From Hydrogenophaga sp. PAMC20947 (lineage in GTDB: Bacteria > Pseudomonadota > Gammaproteobacteria > Burkholderiales > Burkholderiaceae_C): 64,000 bases of DNA. The stretch covers positions 2,170,001 through 2,234,000 of the forward strand of contig NZ_CP039252.1 of NCBI RefSeq assembly GCF_004795855.1. Reading direction: 5' to 3'. A model generated the notes under the pieces. The model saw only the letters and a list, made by a program, of their open reading frames with translations. It did no database searches and had not been told where the DNA came from. Position numbers and translations under genes: made by a program. Of this stretch, positions 19,636 to 27,500 are shown one piece after another; within the stretch, counting starts at the first letter, position 1, and every line of letters starts with the position of its first letter.

Positions 19636-20696
19636 TGGCAACCAAACCACGACTGAACAGCAGCTCCAAGCGAGAGAGAAGCTATTGGGATCCCGTCTAT
19701 AACCCAGGAAAAATCACTTCAAATTTTATTGAATTCGACTGGAATACACAAAACTTCCCATCAATTAGCAAAGCCGTTTGCCATTCAGATCAGCTAAAAA
19801 CAAAGGTTGGCCAGTACGCATGGCACACAATCATCAACACAATCTTTGAAACTTGCGATTTCGAGGGCACCTTCGACTTCATAAATCTAACCTTCAGAAA
19901 TTGCACATTCAAGAATTGCGACTTCAAGACAGCGATATGGAATGATGTGAAATTTTCTCAATGCACATTTGACGTAGCCTCCATATCCACATCAAAATTC
20001 ATTGACTGTCAGTTTAATCAGTGTGCCTGGAAGAAAATTGGCATCTCATCAAATGAAATGCGATTTACAAAAACAATAATAACTAATCCGCATAGTTTTA
20101 TTAGAGCCGCATCTACAAACATGGACAAGGATCTCCTAAGTCAATTTAGTACATCCCCCGACTACCAAAGATATCGCCTCGAAGGCACAAAATCGAAGGT
20201 TGCTCGAATGTTGCTCACCAGCATTCAAGATCAAGGTGATGACGATGCATACTTTGAAGCTGTAAAAGCGCACACCACCCAAGCACTAAAAGCAAAAATA
20301 TCAAATCAAGAATTCCAACGAAAGCAGTCAAAATCCGTTTCACGGAAATTGCTTCATGGTGGAATTGAAATTGCACTTCAACTCGAGCGCGCAGTAACAC
20401 AAATATCAGGGTCAATAAATGGATGGGGAGGAAAGCTTGGTAGAGCGATTGTCGCGGGAATAATATTGATGTCGATTTTTGGAATAATCTACTCAATTAC
20501 TGGCACCTTCCAAGGCATTCCTCAATCTATTCTAGCAGCGATAGAGATCACTCTCTTAGTTGGGTATACAAAATATGCATCATTGACCAGCTCTCTACCT
20601 ATGCAATCACTAATTGCTGTCAATATGCTTCTTGGCTTATGGTGGTACACAATATTCGTGCCAACAATAATAAACCAAGTAAATAGAATAAAATGA
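19635..20696 (+). CDS. Pentapeptide-repeat protein with channel-like membrane domain
   Basis: 353 residues, strikingly AT-rich compared with glnS. Residues about 70-135 are pentapeptide repeats (series such as TFRNC TFKNC DFKTA, KFIDC QFNQC), which fold as a right-handed beta helix. A charged helical linker follows. The C-terminal ~90 residues have two hydrophobic helices (GRAIVAGIILMSIFGIIYSI and IAVNMLLGLWWYTIFVPTII). Between them the segment ILAAIEITLLVGYTKYASL resembles the pore loop of two-TM K+ channels (T-x-x-V-G-Y). The start ATG overlaps the glnS stop by one base; the stop overlaps the next gene by four. Probable membrane effector of a two-gene module; the function is inferred. Confidence 0.75.
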   Translation: MATKPRLNSSSKRERSYWDPVYNPGKITSNFIEFDWNTQNFPSISKAVCHSDQLKTKVGQYAWHTIINTIFETCDFEGTFDFINLTFRNCTFKNCDFKTAIWNDVKFSQCTFDVASISTSKFIDCQFNQCAWKKIGISSNEMRFTKTIITNPHSFIRAASTNMDKDLLSQFSTSPDYQRYRLEGTKSKVARMLLTSIQDQGDDDAYFEAVKAHTTQALKAKISNQEFQRKQSKSVSRKLLHGGIEIALQLERAVTQISGSINGWGGKLGRAIVAGIILMSIFGIIYSITGTFQGIPQSILAAIEITLLVGYTKYASLTSSLPMQSLIAVNMLLGLWWYTIFVPTIINQVNRIK

Positions 20697-21382
20697 TTAA
20701 CATTTCATCCCTCATCATTTACGGCAGTTGCGCAAGAGGCACCAATACATCCACGTCAGATGTTGATCTATTATCGATCACATCGGAAGGGGAGTACCGA
20801 ATGGTTGTGCAAAACAAGATTAATCTTGCCCTTTACCCAAGAAGTCTAGCTATAAAGATGGCAAAGAACGGTGAGCTCTTCATGCTACATATTGTCCGAG
20901 AGGGTCGCCCATTAATTGACTTCAACAACGATTTTGAGTTTTTACAAAGTAATTTCGAGTTCAAAAAATCCTATAGCAAAGAAATTGAGGACGCTACGAA
21001 TCTCGGCGGTGCGATTCTCCAGTTCGGCTCAAATGTAAAAAATAAATCATTGGTCAACAAAAGACTGGCTTGGTGCGTCAGAACCATCACTATCGCCAAG
21101 GCAGCCGAACAAAAACTTTCCATATTTTCGGCCGTTGGTCTGAGTGAGTTCCTTCATGACAAATCGATATTAGATCTCATTGAGAACAAGAACAACCTCT
21201 CTGAAACTCCAAAAATTATGAAGAAGTTCGAAAAATTTCTTCATACTCATGGAAGCTCTACCAGAATCCTCTCAGCCAATTCCCTACTAGAGTATAAGTC
21301 GCTATTCAACACAAATTCGAACATCGTCGGATCGAAGACAATTGATGCATTCATCAGCGATAGAGAGTTTGACACCTACTAA
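20693..21382 (+). CDS. Pol-beta-type nucleotidyltransferase
   Basis: 229 residues, AT-rich. The N terminus carries the nucleotidyltransferase motif: Gly11-Ser12 in IYGSCARG, then Asp23 and Asp25 in SDVDLL. The third acidic residue, usually on a following strand, is not obvious; that stretch reads INLALYPRSL. A motif FMLHIVREGRPLID follows. The C-terminal two thirds are helical and unfamiliar. Soluble, no signal peptide. It is coupled by ATGA to the channel-like gene, so the two should act together. Members of this superfamily make nucleotide signals or modify RNA or protein; which applies here is unknown. 195 AT-rich bases follow. Confidence 0.8.
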   Translation: MINISSLIIYGSCARGTNTSTSDVDLLSITSEGEYRMVVQNKINLALYPRSLAIKMAKNGELFMLHIVREGRPLIDFNNDFEFLQSNFEFKKSYSKEIEDATNLGGAILQFGSNVKNKSLVNKRLAWCVRTITIAKAAEQKLSIFSAVGLSEFLHDKSILDLIENKNNLSETPKIMKKFEKFLHTHGSSTRILSANSLLEYKSLFNTNSNIVGSKTIDAFISDREFDTY

Positions 21383-21577
21383 TCACATTTCATCCAGAAT
21401 CCGCGGCTTCATAATTTATGAAGCCAGAAGCATTATTGAAAAAATTAGATTATTAATATGAGTGAATTTTTGCATTTTGCCTCTTGAATATTATTTAAAA
21501 TAAAACTCAAGGTAGATACATGGGGAACTAATAAAGGTTAGTTTGATTTAATTTTCAGATAAGGAGGAAACCAATAA

Positions 21578-22306
21578 ATGGCAAAATTCTTAACGACCAC
21601 TGGCACCAACTACCAACTGGAAGAGTTGATCAAAGGTGCATCTGAAAGGCTGATTCTGATCAGCCCGTTTCTCAAGCTCAACGACCGCATGAAGGAGTTG
21701 CTGGAGGACAAGAACCGCCTGAAGATTGATGTGCGCATCGTCTACGGCAAAAGCGAGTTGCAGCCACAGGAAATTGAATGGCTGCGCGGGCTCAGCTTCG
21801 TGCGCACCAGTTTCTGCAAGAACCTGCACGCCAAGTGCTACATGAGCGAAGAGCTCTGCATCATCACCAGCCTGAACCTGTATGAGTTCAGCCAGGTGAA
21901 CAACAACGAGATGGGCGTGCTGATCCAGCGCAGCGAAGACGGCCAGCTCTACAAAGACGCCTACGAAGAAGCCCAGCGCATCATCCGCATCAGCGATGAA
22001 GTGCGCATTTCGCTGGAGCGCGTCTCTGCAACCGCTGCCGCGACCACTGCGCCGACCGCTACAGAGTCCGAGAAGGACAGCGAAACAGAAAGCAGCGGCG
22101 ACAAGCTCACCTCATCAAAAATCGCCGCCAAGCTGGGCATGAAAACCGCCCAGTTTCTGGATCGCGCAGCATCGCAAGGCTTCTTGGCACAGGAAGGCGA
22201 CAAACACGTGATGACCCCCAAGGGCGAACAAGCAGGCGTCGAGTTCGTGGCCAAGTCCCGCTTCGGCCCCTACTTCCTCTGGCCGCAGGATTTTCATCCG
22301 GTTTGA
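21578..22306 (+). CDS. PLD/HKD phosphodiesterase-like protein with C-terminal winged-helix-like domain
   Basis: 242 residues with normal GC. Residues 1-135 are a single phospholipase-D-type domain: ERLILISPFLKLND, then the HKD motif in NLHAKCYMSEELCIITS and NLYEFSQVNNNEMGVLI. A low-complexity Ala/Thr/Glu linker (about 148-172) joins a C-terminal part, SSKIAAKLGMKTAQFLDRA to RFGPYFLWPQDF, which looks like a small DNA-binding or adaptor domain. A strong AAGGAGG stands 10 bases before the ATG. Such HKD proteins can be nucleases (Nuc or restriction type). Found inside the accessory island next to the NTase pair; participation in defence is inference. Confidence 0.82.
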   Translation: MAKFLTTTGTNYQLEELIKGASERLILISPFLKLNDRMKELLEDKNRLKIDVRIVYGKSELQPQEIEWLRGLSFVRTSFCKNLHAKCYMSEELCIITSLNLYEFSQVNNNEMGVLIQRSEDGQLYKDAYEEAQRIIRISDEVRISLERVSATAAATTAPTATESEKDSETESSGDKLTSSKIAAKLGMKTAQFLDRAASQGFLAQEGDKHVMTPKGEQAGVEFVAKSRFGPYFLWPQDFHPV

Positions 22307-22347
22307 CATCATTCATCAATATCAAATGCACGACTGAAGGTTCTACG

Positions 22348-22587
22348 ATGGAAGTTGCGGAGATAGAGGATCAAGATTGGCAGCGACTCCCTGCACCTTG
22401 GGTTTCAGAAAAAAGCAATATTACAAACCTAGTCGTCCGGGTACGTCCTTCGCAGAGATGGCGACGGGTGTATCTGTATTCAGGAGAGCAGGGATCAACA
22501 ATAAATGGGAAGAAAATGTTCTGCTACGTAAAGACCAAGGACGACATTTGGACTGAGGTTGTTCTTCCTAGTGGGGTTTATCCATAG
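22348..22587 (+). CDS. Small hypothetical protein
   Basis: 79 residues from the ATG at 22348 (MEVAEIEDQDWQRL), with GAAGG 8 bases ahead. A TTG at 22303 overlapping the previous stop would add 15 residues. It is beta-rich with a WRRVYLYSG and KMFCYVKTKDDIW core. I do not recognise it. It follows the HKD gene by about 40 bases and may be co-transcribed. It ends 10 bases before a decayed transposase remnant. Confidence 0.5.
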   Translation: MEVAEIEDQDWQRLPAPWVSEKSNITNLVVRVRPSQRWRRVYLYSGEQGSTINGKKMFCYVKTKDDIWTEVVLPSGVYP

Positions 22588-22596
22588 AAAGTCCTT

Positions 22597-22810
22597 GGGG
22601 TCAGATACCGTCTTGAAAGTCAAGCCGATTCCCCAAGAAAGTGGCATCAAACACGGTGCGTGACTTGAGCACCCCGTAGATCTGGCGGATCAACTTGTGC
22701 ATGCAAGCCGCGATCACCGCCTTGGGTGCCAGGCCATCGGCTTTGAGGCGCTCGGCGAACACTTTCATCAACGGGTTGTATTTCAGCGCCACCATCGCGG
22801 GCTCGAAGTG
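22597..22810 (-). mobile_element. Decayed IS110-type transposase 3' end (copy A)
   Basis: Reverse-strand reading gives NPLMKVFAERLKADGL, APKAVIAACMHKLIRQIYGV and LKSRTVFDATF. This matches the C-terminal helical part of IS110/IS1111 transposases. The N-terminal DEDD catalytic part is absent. The end toward 22597 carries GGGGTCAGATACCGTCTTGA, shared by the other copies. It is the longest remnant in the window. An open frame runs to 22885 but its first ~25 codons do not look transposase-like. Confidence 0.75.
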
Positions 22811-22986
22811 CGCGTAATAATTGAGGTTAGACTCGAATTGTTCTACAACAAACTTTACCTTCGATATAGGGGCAATTTTCATCAAAGATACCTATAGACC
22901 CGACATTCTCAGCATGAACTTTTCCAAATCTGATACGGGAAAAAATTTATGATAAAAAACCTCTTCAGCTGCTACCTCGCAAGAGC

Positions 22987-23502
22987 ATGAAATCCAATAG
23001 CTCATTGAAACTATATTTCGGCTTGTTTTGCTGCTTGACGCTGCTGGGAATTTTTACCAAACAGTGGATGGGCGAAGGTGATATCCCGAATCTTGATGAG
23101 CTTCACCAAATTGAGGGAAAGATTGAAACCGTCTGGGCTTCTGGAAAATATGGCAATACGATCAGAATCAAGCTGGAAAATGATCCCAGATATTTCGTGT
23201 ACGGTTCAATTTCGGGAGAGATTGGATTGGTAAAGAGGCTAGCTCTAGTCGGATCAACTGCAAAACTGAATTTTCGCCCTTCAAATACACACACTCCCAT
23301 ATTTGACGACAATACATACCACACAATATATCAACTCACGATCGACGAAAAGCTCGTACGGGCTTACAGCCAAATAGCTCGTAAATATAGAGAAAACGCA
23401 TCAGGCAGTGGAAGATTCGCCATCATTTTGGCGATCCTCGCATTTTCCATTTTTAGATCAATCGTTAAAGAAACGCGCACTCGGGGTCGGATACCGTCTT
23501 AA
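22987..23502 (+). CDS. Hypothetical membrane-anchored protein, C terminus altered by a transposon remnant
   Basis: 171 residues, AT-rich. An N-terminal hydrophobic helix (LYFGLFCCLTLLGIF) is followed by an extracytoplasmic beta-rich part (IEGKIETVWASGKYGNTIRI) and a second helix near the end (GRFAIILAILAFSIF). No family recognised. The last seven residues, TRGRIPS, and the stop codon are encoded by the transposase-remnant sequence starting at 23483, so the native C terminus has probably been replaced. Possible small envelope protein; expression not certain. Confidence 0.6.
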   Translation: MKSNSSLKLYFGLFCCLTLLGIFTKQWMGEGDIPNLDELHQIEGKIETVWASGKYGNTIRIKLENDPRYFVYGSISGEIGLVKRLALVGSTAKLNFRPSNTHTPIFDDNTYHTIYQLTIDEKLVRAYSQIARKYRENASGSGRFAIILAILAFSIFRSIVKETRTRGRIPS

Positions 23503-23570
23503 AAGTCAAACCGATTACTTGAGAAAGTGATATCAAACGCGGTGTGAGATCTGAGCACACCGCAGAAAAT
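23483..23570 (-). mobile_element. IS110-type remnant (copy C)
   Basis: About 88 bases matching the outer end of copies A and B: GGGGTCGGATACCGTCTTAA, then ATCAAACGCGGTGTGAGATC and GAGCACACCGCAGA. It contains the stop codon of the 22987 gene. Too short to code for anything. Confidence 0.7.
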
Positions 23571-23592
23571 TGGGTGCAGATTCTAATTGAAT

Positions 23593-23613
23593 AATTGAGG
23601 TCAGACTCTAATT
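23593..23613. repeat. GGTCAGACTC motif, left copy
   Basis: AATTGAGGTCAGACTCTAATT, an imperfect inverted repeat. The near-identical AATTGGGGTCAGACTCCAATT lies at 23952-23972. The two flank the small membrane-protein gene at 23686-23928, as cassette boundaries might. Confidence 0.55.
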
Positions 23614-23685
23614 AATTTGCATGATGTACACCCCAACTTAAAACTGACAACGGCCGCCCTCGCACAACACTCAATTCCTTAGATC

Positions 23686-23928
23686 ATGAATACGCAAAAG
23701 CTGCTCTATGGCATTGCAGGAGGTCTGATTGCTTTCCCCTTTGGACTTGCCGTTGGCGGTTACATGGTAGAAGCTGAGTTCTGGGTGTCTCTGATGGGAA
23801 TAGAATGGGTAGCCTACAAGTCAGCCGTTTCGGGCGTTGTAATGATTGGTTTTGCCCTCGGCATTTCTCTCTGTTCTCAAACAGGAAAAGCTCCAACTAA
23901 GGAGGACCAAGTAGACTCTTTTTACTAG
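23686..23928 (+). CDS. Small two-helix membrane protein
   Basis: 80 residues. Two hydrophobic segments (LLYGIAGGLIAFPFGLAVGG and YKSAVSGVVMIGFALGISLC) and a short polar tail ending VDSFY. Glycine-rich helices suggest packing into oligomers. No family recognised. It is bracketed by direct copies of a GGTCAGACTC motif and has lower GC than the core genome, so it is probably acquired. Confidence 0.6.
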   Translation: MNTQKLLYGIAGGLIAFPFGLAVGGYMVEAEFWVSLMGIEWVAYKSAVSGVVMIGFALGISLCSQTGKAPTKEDQVDSFY

Positions 23929-23951
23929 GGAATCAGAAAATCCAAGCAGAG

Positions 23952-23972
23952 AATTGGGGTCAGACTCCAATT
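23952..23972. repeat. GGTCAGACTC motif, right copy
   Basis: AATTGGGGTCAGACTCCAATT with perfect AATTGG/CCAATT arms. Pairs with the copy at 23593-23613 in the same orientation. Confidence 0.55.
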
Positions 23973-23981
23973 GCCTGAAGT

Positions 23982-24310
23982 TCACGCTACAAATCGCGTC
24001 GCAAACTGCCCATCCCCACTCAAGCCAATGATCAGCCGCTGCGTGGCCCGGGTCGCCCCCACATAAAACAGCCGCGCTTCATCTTTCTCGCTCTGGTTCG
24101 CCGCAGGCATGTGGCCCACGCCCACCAGCGCCACCACCGGAAACTCCAGCCCTTTGCTCACGTGCATGGTCAAGACCTTGATGGTGTCGGCGGCGGGGTA
24201 GAAGGTGCCTGAGCCTTTGCGCACATGGTGCGGCAGGCCGTGCTGTTTCAGCGCCCTGCCGCAGGCTTCCATCTCGCTCCATGTGCGGCAGATCATGGCC
24301 TTTTCGCCCA
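23982..24310 (-). pseudogene. Truncated duplicate of the NERD-helicase 3' end
   Basis: About 105 codons nearly identical to the last codons of the helicase at 25419-27239 (MICRTWSEMEACGRALKQ, HVSKGLEFPVVALVGVG, GATRATQRLIIGLSGDG). By eye about 14 of about 308 bases differ, roughly 95% identity. Homology stops at 24303-24310, just inside the frame. Upstream, unrelated codons and then the small gene at 24332 take over. The helicase core (Walker A, DExx) is missing, so it cannot be active. A short open frame runs to 24350 but has no convincing start. Confidence 0.85.
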
Positions 24311-24331
24311 CTAATTGGCTTCCCGGTGCGC

Positions 24332-24571
24332 TCAATCCACCTTCTCCCATTTGTTATTCGGATTGCTGTAGAGAAACGGTGCGCCGCCTTCACGACTGGT
24401 TGGTTTAACCAAGAGTCGAAATCGTGAGCCGACAGGAGCCGATTCGCGCATAGCCCGCGAGCATTCGACACGCATGCCCGTAGGAAACTCCTGACCATCG
24501 ACCGGGCGCACGCGAACCTTCGCCGATGACGATTCGCCGCCCGAATAGAACGTCTCAACAATCACGTACAC
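24332..24571 (-). CDS. Small hypothetical protein
   Basis: 79 residues, GTG start at 24571 with GGAGG close upstream. A second GTG at 24565 gives a more usual spacing. The sequence (VIVETFYSGGESSSAKVRVR, SRFRLLVKPTSREGGAPFLY) looks like a compact beta-rich protein. I do not recognise it. It lies between the NYN-LOTUS gene and the helicase fragment on the same strand, so the three could be read as one transcript. Confidence 0.6.
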   Translation of the reverse strand: MYVIVETFYSGGESSSAKVRVRPVDGQEFPTGMRVECSRAMRESAPVGSRFRLLVKPTSREGGAPFLYSNPNNKWEKVD

Positions 24572-24630
24572 AAGGCCTCCTTCGAGATCAAATAGCTAGA
24601 GTCATCGCAAAGAAACGTCTTCGCAAGGGG

Positions 24631-25383
24631 TCAGCGAACAACTCGCTTCATTCGAATCTGCATGTTGTTCAGCACAACCCCGTCGGGTCGACTGAACGGC
24701 ACATCTTTTGTCTCAACGTAGCCCAAAGCCCGCACCAGATCGCTCAGTTTCTTGAATCCAAAGTTGCGGGCATCGAAAGATGGGTCAATTTTTCCGATGT
24801 AACTACCCACGCCTCCCAGCGGCGCCCAACCGTCTTCTCTCGCATTCGCATCTATCGCAGCGATCACCAGTGGTTGAAGCTCCGCAAGCTCAGTTGTGGG
24901 CTCTGCACTGGGCTCGGCCTCAGGTGTTTCCACAGGCTTTTGTTTAAGAATTTCCGTATAGATGAACTTGTCGCAGGCTGCCACAAAAGGCTCTGGCGTG
25001 TGGCGCTCCCCGAATCCATATACAGCCAAGCCGGCCTCACGAATTCGAGTGGCCAGGCGCGTGAAGTCGCTGTCAGATGACACCAAGCAGAAACCATCAA
25101 CGAGACCCGCGTGCAGCACGTCCATTGCGTCGATGATGAGCGCCGAGTCCGTCGCGTTCTTGCCTGTCGTGTAGCGGAACTGCTGCATCGGCTGGATCGC
25201 GTTGGCGTGGAGCACGTTCTTCCACTGCTGCAAATTGGGCGTTGTCCAGTCGCCATAAGCCCGCTTGATGGTGGCGGTGCCGTAGCGCGACACTTCCGAC
25301 ATGAGCTCGTGGACCAGCGATGCCTGCGCGTTGTCGGCGTCGATCATCACCGCCAGCCGCTCGTTGTTTGGCTTTGTTGCCAT
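24631..25383 (-). CDS. NYN-domain ribonuclease-like protein with LOTUS/OST-HTH domain
   Basis: 250 residues. The NYN (PIN-like) domain spans about 8-150: first acidic pair in VMIDADNAQ, TDSALIIDAMD and the SSDSDFTRLA strand, all keeping the expected Asp residues. A short acidic linker leads to a C-terminal OST-HTH/LOTUS domain (GWAPLGGVGSYIGKIDPSF, FKKLSDLVRALGYVE), an RNA-binding fold. The pair of domains matches bacterial limkain-b1-type proteins, probable metal-dependent RNases. It is read after the NERD helicase with a 35-base gap. A link to phage or plasmid defence is inferred only from context. Confidence 0.88.
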   Translation of the reverse strand: MATKPNNERLAVMIDADNAQASLVHELMSEVSRYGTATIKRAYGDWTTPNLQQWKNVLHANAIQPMQQFRYTTGKNATDSALIIDAMDVLHAGLVDGFCLVSSDSDFTRLATRIREAGLAVYGFGERHTPEPFVAACDKFIYTEILKQKPVETPEAEPSAEPTTELAELQPLVIAAIDANAREDGWAPLGGVGSYIGKIDPSFDARNFGFKKLSDLVRALGYVETKDVPFSRPDGVVLNNMQIRMKRVVR

Positions 25384-25418
25384 CTGCGTTTTCTCCCCTT
25401 TTGTATTTTTCGAATCGA

Positions 25419-27239
25419 TCAGGCCGCGAAGCGGTTCGCAAACTGCCCATCCCCACTCAAGCCAATGATCAGCCGCTGCGTGGCCCGGGTCGCCCCCACG
25501 TAAAACAGCCGCGCTTCGTCTTTTTCATTCTGGTTCGCCGCCGGCATGTGGCCCACGCCCACCAGCGCCACCACCGGAAACTCCAGCCCTTTGCTCACGT
25601 GCATGGTCAACACCTTGATGGTGTCGGCGGCGGGGTTGAAGGTGCCTGAGCCTTTGCGCACCTGGTGCGGCAGGCCGCGCTGCTTCAGCGCCCGGCCGCA
25701 GGCCTCCATCTCGCTCCACGTGCGGCAGATCATGGCCATGTCGCCCCAGGCGTGGCCTTCCTGGTGGGCGGCGCTGAGCTGGTCCACCATTTGCGCCACT
25801 TCTTCGTGCAGGCTGGGCAGGCGAATGATGATGGGCGCTTCGCCATCGCGCCCGCCGCTCACGGGCTTGAGCAGCGGAATGCCGTCTTCGTCTTTATCTT
25901 CGGCGGTCAACAGCTCAGCGGCGATCAAGTTGGCCGTTTGCAAAATCTGCCGGGTGTTGCGGTAGTTGATCTTGAGGATGGTGGTGCGCCCCTGAGCCTG
26001 TATGCCCACGCTCTTGAAGCTGAACTGTTTGCTGCGGCTTCGCTCGTAAATGCTTTGCGCATCGTCGTAGAGCACGAGCAGGCTGTTGGTCGTGGGGTCA
26101 ACCATTTGCGTCACGAGCTTGAGCCATTCGGGCGCGAAATCGTGGCCTTCGTCGATGAGCACGGCCTGGTATTGCCCGCTGGGGATCTGCTTGCGGTCCA
26201 CGCCTTCGATCACGCGCTGCACCATGTCGTCGAAGAAGACATTCTTCGGCAGGTTGTTCGCCGGCAGGGTCTGCCCAAACGCCACCAGTTGATCGCGGCA
26301 CCATTTGTGGAAATGCCGGGCGTGCACCTGGGCTGCCAGGCCTTTGGCCTCCATCACGCTCGCCAGCTTCACGGCCAGCGGCTCGTTGTAGCAAAGAATG
26401 AGAATGGGCTTGCTTGCCGCCGTGTGCGCCTTGGCCAGGTATTCGGCGCGGTAGCCCAGCACCATGGTTTTGCCCGACCCCGCCACGCCATGGATCACCC
26501 GGTGTCCATCGCCCAGACTGCGTGCCAGCTGCTCTTGCTGCAGGTCCATCACGCGCATGATGCTGGGCATTTCGGCTTCGGGGTCGTTGTCATCAAACAG
26601 GCTGCCCTGATCTGGCACCCGCACTTCAGGAAACATGTTCCAGCGGGCGCGGTCAATCTGCGGCAATGACATCACGCTGCCAAACGCATGGGGAAACATG
26701 TTCCACAGGCGCTGCTGGAAGGCTTCAACGTCGACCGATTCCGTCATCTCGTCGGAACAGATCACGTAATGCGGCTCAATGGCCTCACCCAGGCCCGCCA
26801 TCTCGAATTGCTTGCGGGTGATGCGCGTGAACACCACGCCATGGCCCCAAGGGAAGGCCAGCTTGCCTTGGTGGGCGCCGCGGGGCTGAACCAGCTGGGG
26901 GTCGCGCTCCAGCGCGTTGACCACCTGAATCGCGCAATGGCGGGCCTGCGCCAAGGGGTTGATCACCACCTTGGCCTGGCCATCGGGCGTTATCTCCCAC
27001 ATCTGCCGCGTGGCCCGCTGCACCGTCTCCAGGCGCCAGTCTTTGGTTTCCAGAATCAGCAAGCCGCGGCGCGGATGCAAAACCACAAAATCGGGGTGCG
27101 TTTGTTTGGGACCAATGGGCACGTCGTACCAAAGCAGATAGTCGTCATCCAGCTTTTGTTCCAGCCGCTCGGCCAAGCGCCGCTCCCCGCTGGTCATGCG
27201 AGAAACACAACTGCCCAATGCCGGTATCAGCGTCGCCAT
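25419..27239 (-). CDS. NERD-domain SF1 (UvrD-like) helicase
   Basis: 606 residues. The N-terminal NERD nuclease-like domain has Asp50, Glu64 and Lys66 in HPDFVVL and LILETKDW, an intact PD-(D/E)xK set. The SF1 motor follows: Walker A GVAGSGKT at 251-258, Walker B Asp363-Glu364 in LIDEGHDF, QSIYE, then KINYRNT. Motifs V/VI are TMHVSKGLEFPVVAL and YVGATRATQRL. Predicted ATP-driven DNA translocase with nuclease activity. It heads a leftward cluster with the NYN-LOTUS gene; its own 3' end is duplicated beyond that gene. NERD helicases occur in mobile and defence loci, but its role here is not proven. Confidence 0.92.
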   Translation of the reverse strand: MATLIPALGSCVSRMTSGERRLAERLEQKLDDDYLLWYDVPIGPKQTHPDFVVLHPRRGLLILETKDWRLETVQRATRQMWEITPDGQAKVVINPLAQARHCAIQVVNALERDPQLVQPRGAHQGKLAFPWGHGVVFTRITRKQFEMAGLGEAIEPHYVICSDEMTESVDVEAFQQRLWNMFPHAFGSVMSLPQIDRARWNMFPEVRVPDQGSLFDDNDPEAEMPSIMRVMDLQQEQLARSLGDGHRVIHGVAGSGKTMVLGYRAEYLAKAHTAASKPILILCYNEPLAVKLASVMEAKGLAAQVHARHFHKWCRDQLVAFGQTLPANNLPKNVFFDDMVQRVIEGVDRKQIPSGQYQAVLIDEGHDFAPEWLKLVTQMVDPTTNSLLVLYDDAQSIYERSRSKQFSFKSVGIQAQGRTTILKINYRNTRQILQTANLIAAELLTAEDKDEDGIPLLKPVSGGRDGEAPIIIRLPSLHEEVAQMVDQLSAAHQEGHAWGDMAMICRTWSEMEACGRALKQRGLPHQVRKGSGTFNPAADTIKVLTMHVSKGLEFPVVALVGVGHMPAANQNEKDEARLFYVGATRATQRLIIGLSGDGQFANRFAA

Positions 27240-27360
27240 CCCTTGAGAATCCCTGTAACGAGAAGTTATCAGCGCAGTTTGCCAAAGAAACGCCCACGAT
27301 AGTGCAGCACCCTGTCACATCTGGCAACATTTTGACGACGTGACGCTGAAACTCAAGGTT

Positions 27361-27374
27361 CATCGGGCTCAGAT
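27361..27374. repeat. 14-bp direct repeat CATCGGGCTCAGAT
   Basis: The same 14 bases occur at 28491-28504, where they open transposase remnant B. The two copies bracket the dienelactone hydrolase gene. This may be a minimal end of the same IS-derived repeat. Confidence 0.45.
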
Positions 27375-27500
27375 TCCAGGTTGGCATCGGAACCTTGTGC
27401 CCCACCGAGGCTCAACAGCTAAGCCTGTGCAGCTGGGTGCGTTATTTTCCTTGCGGCATGCTGTGTGGCTCGATCATCAACCCGTTGTGAAGGAATCCCC

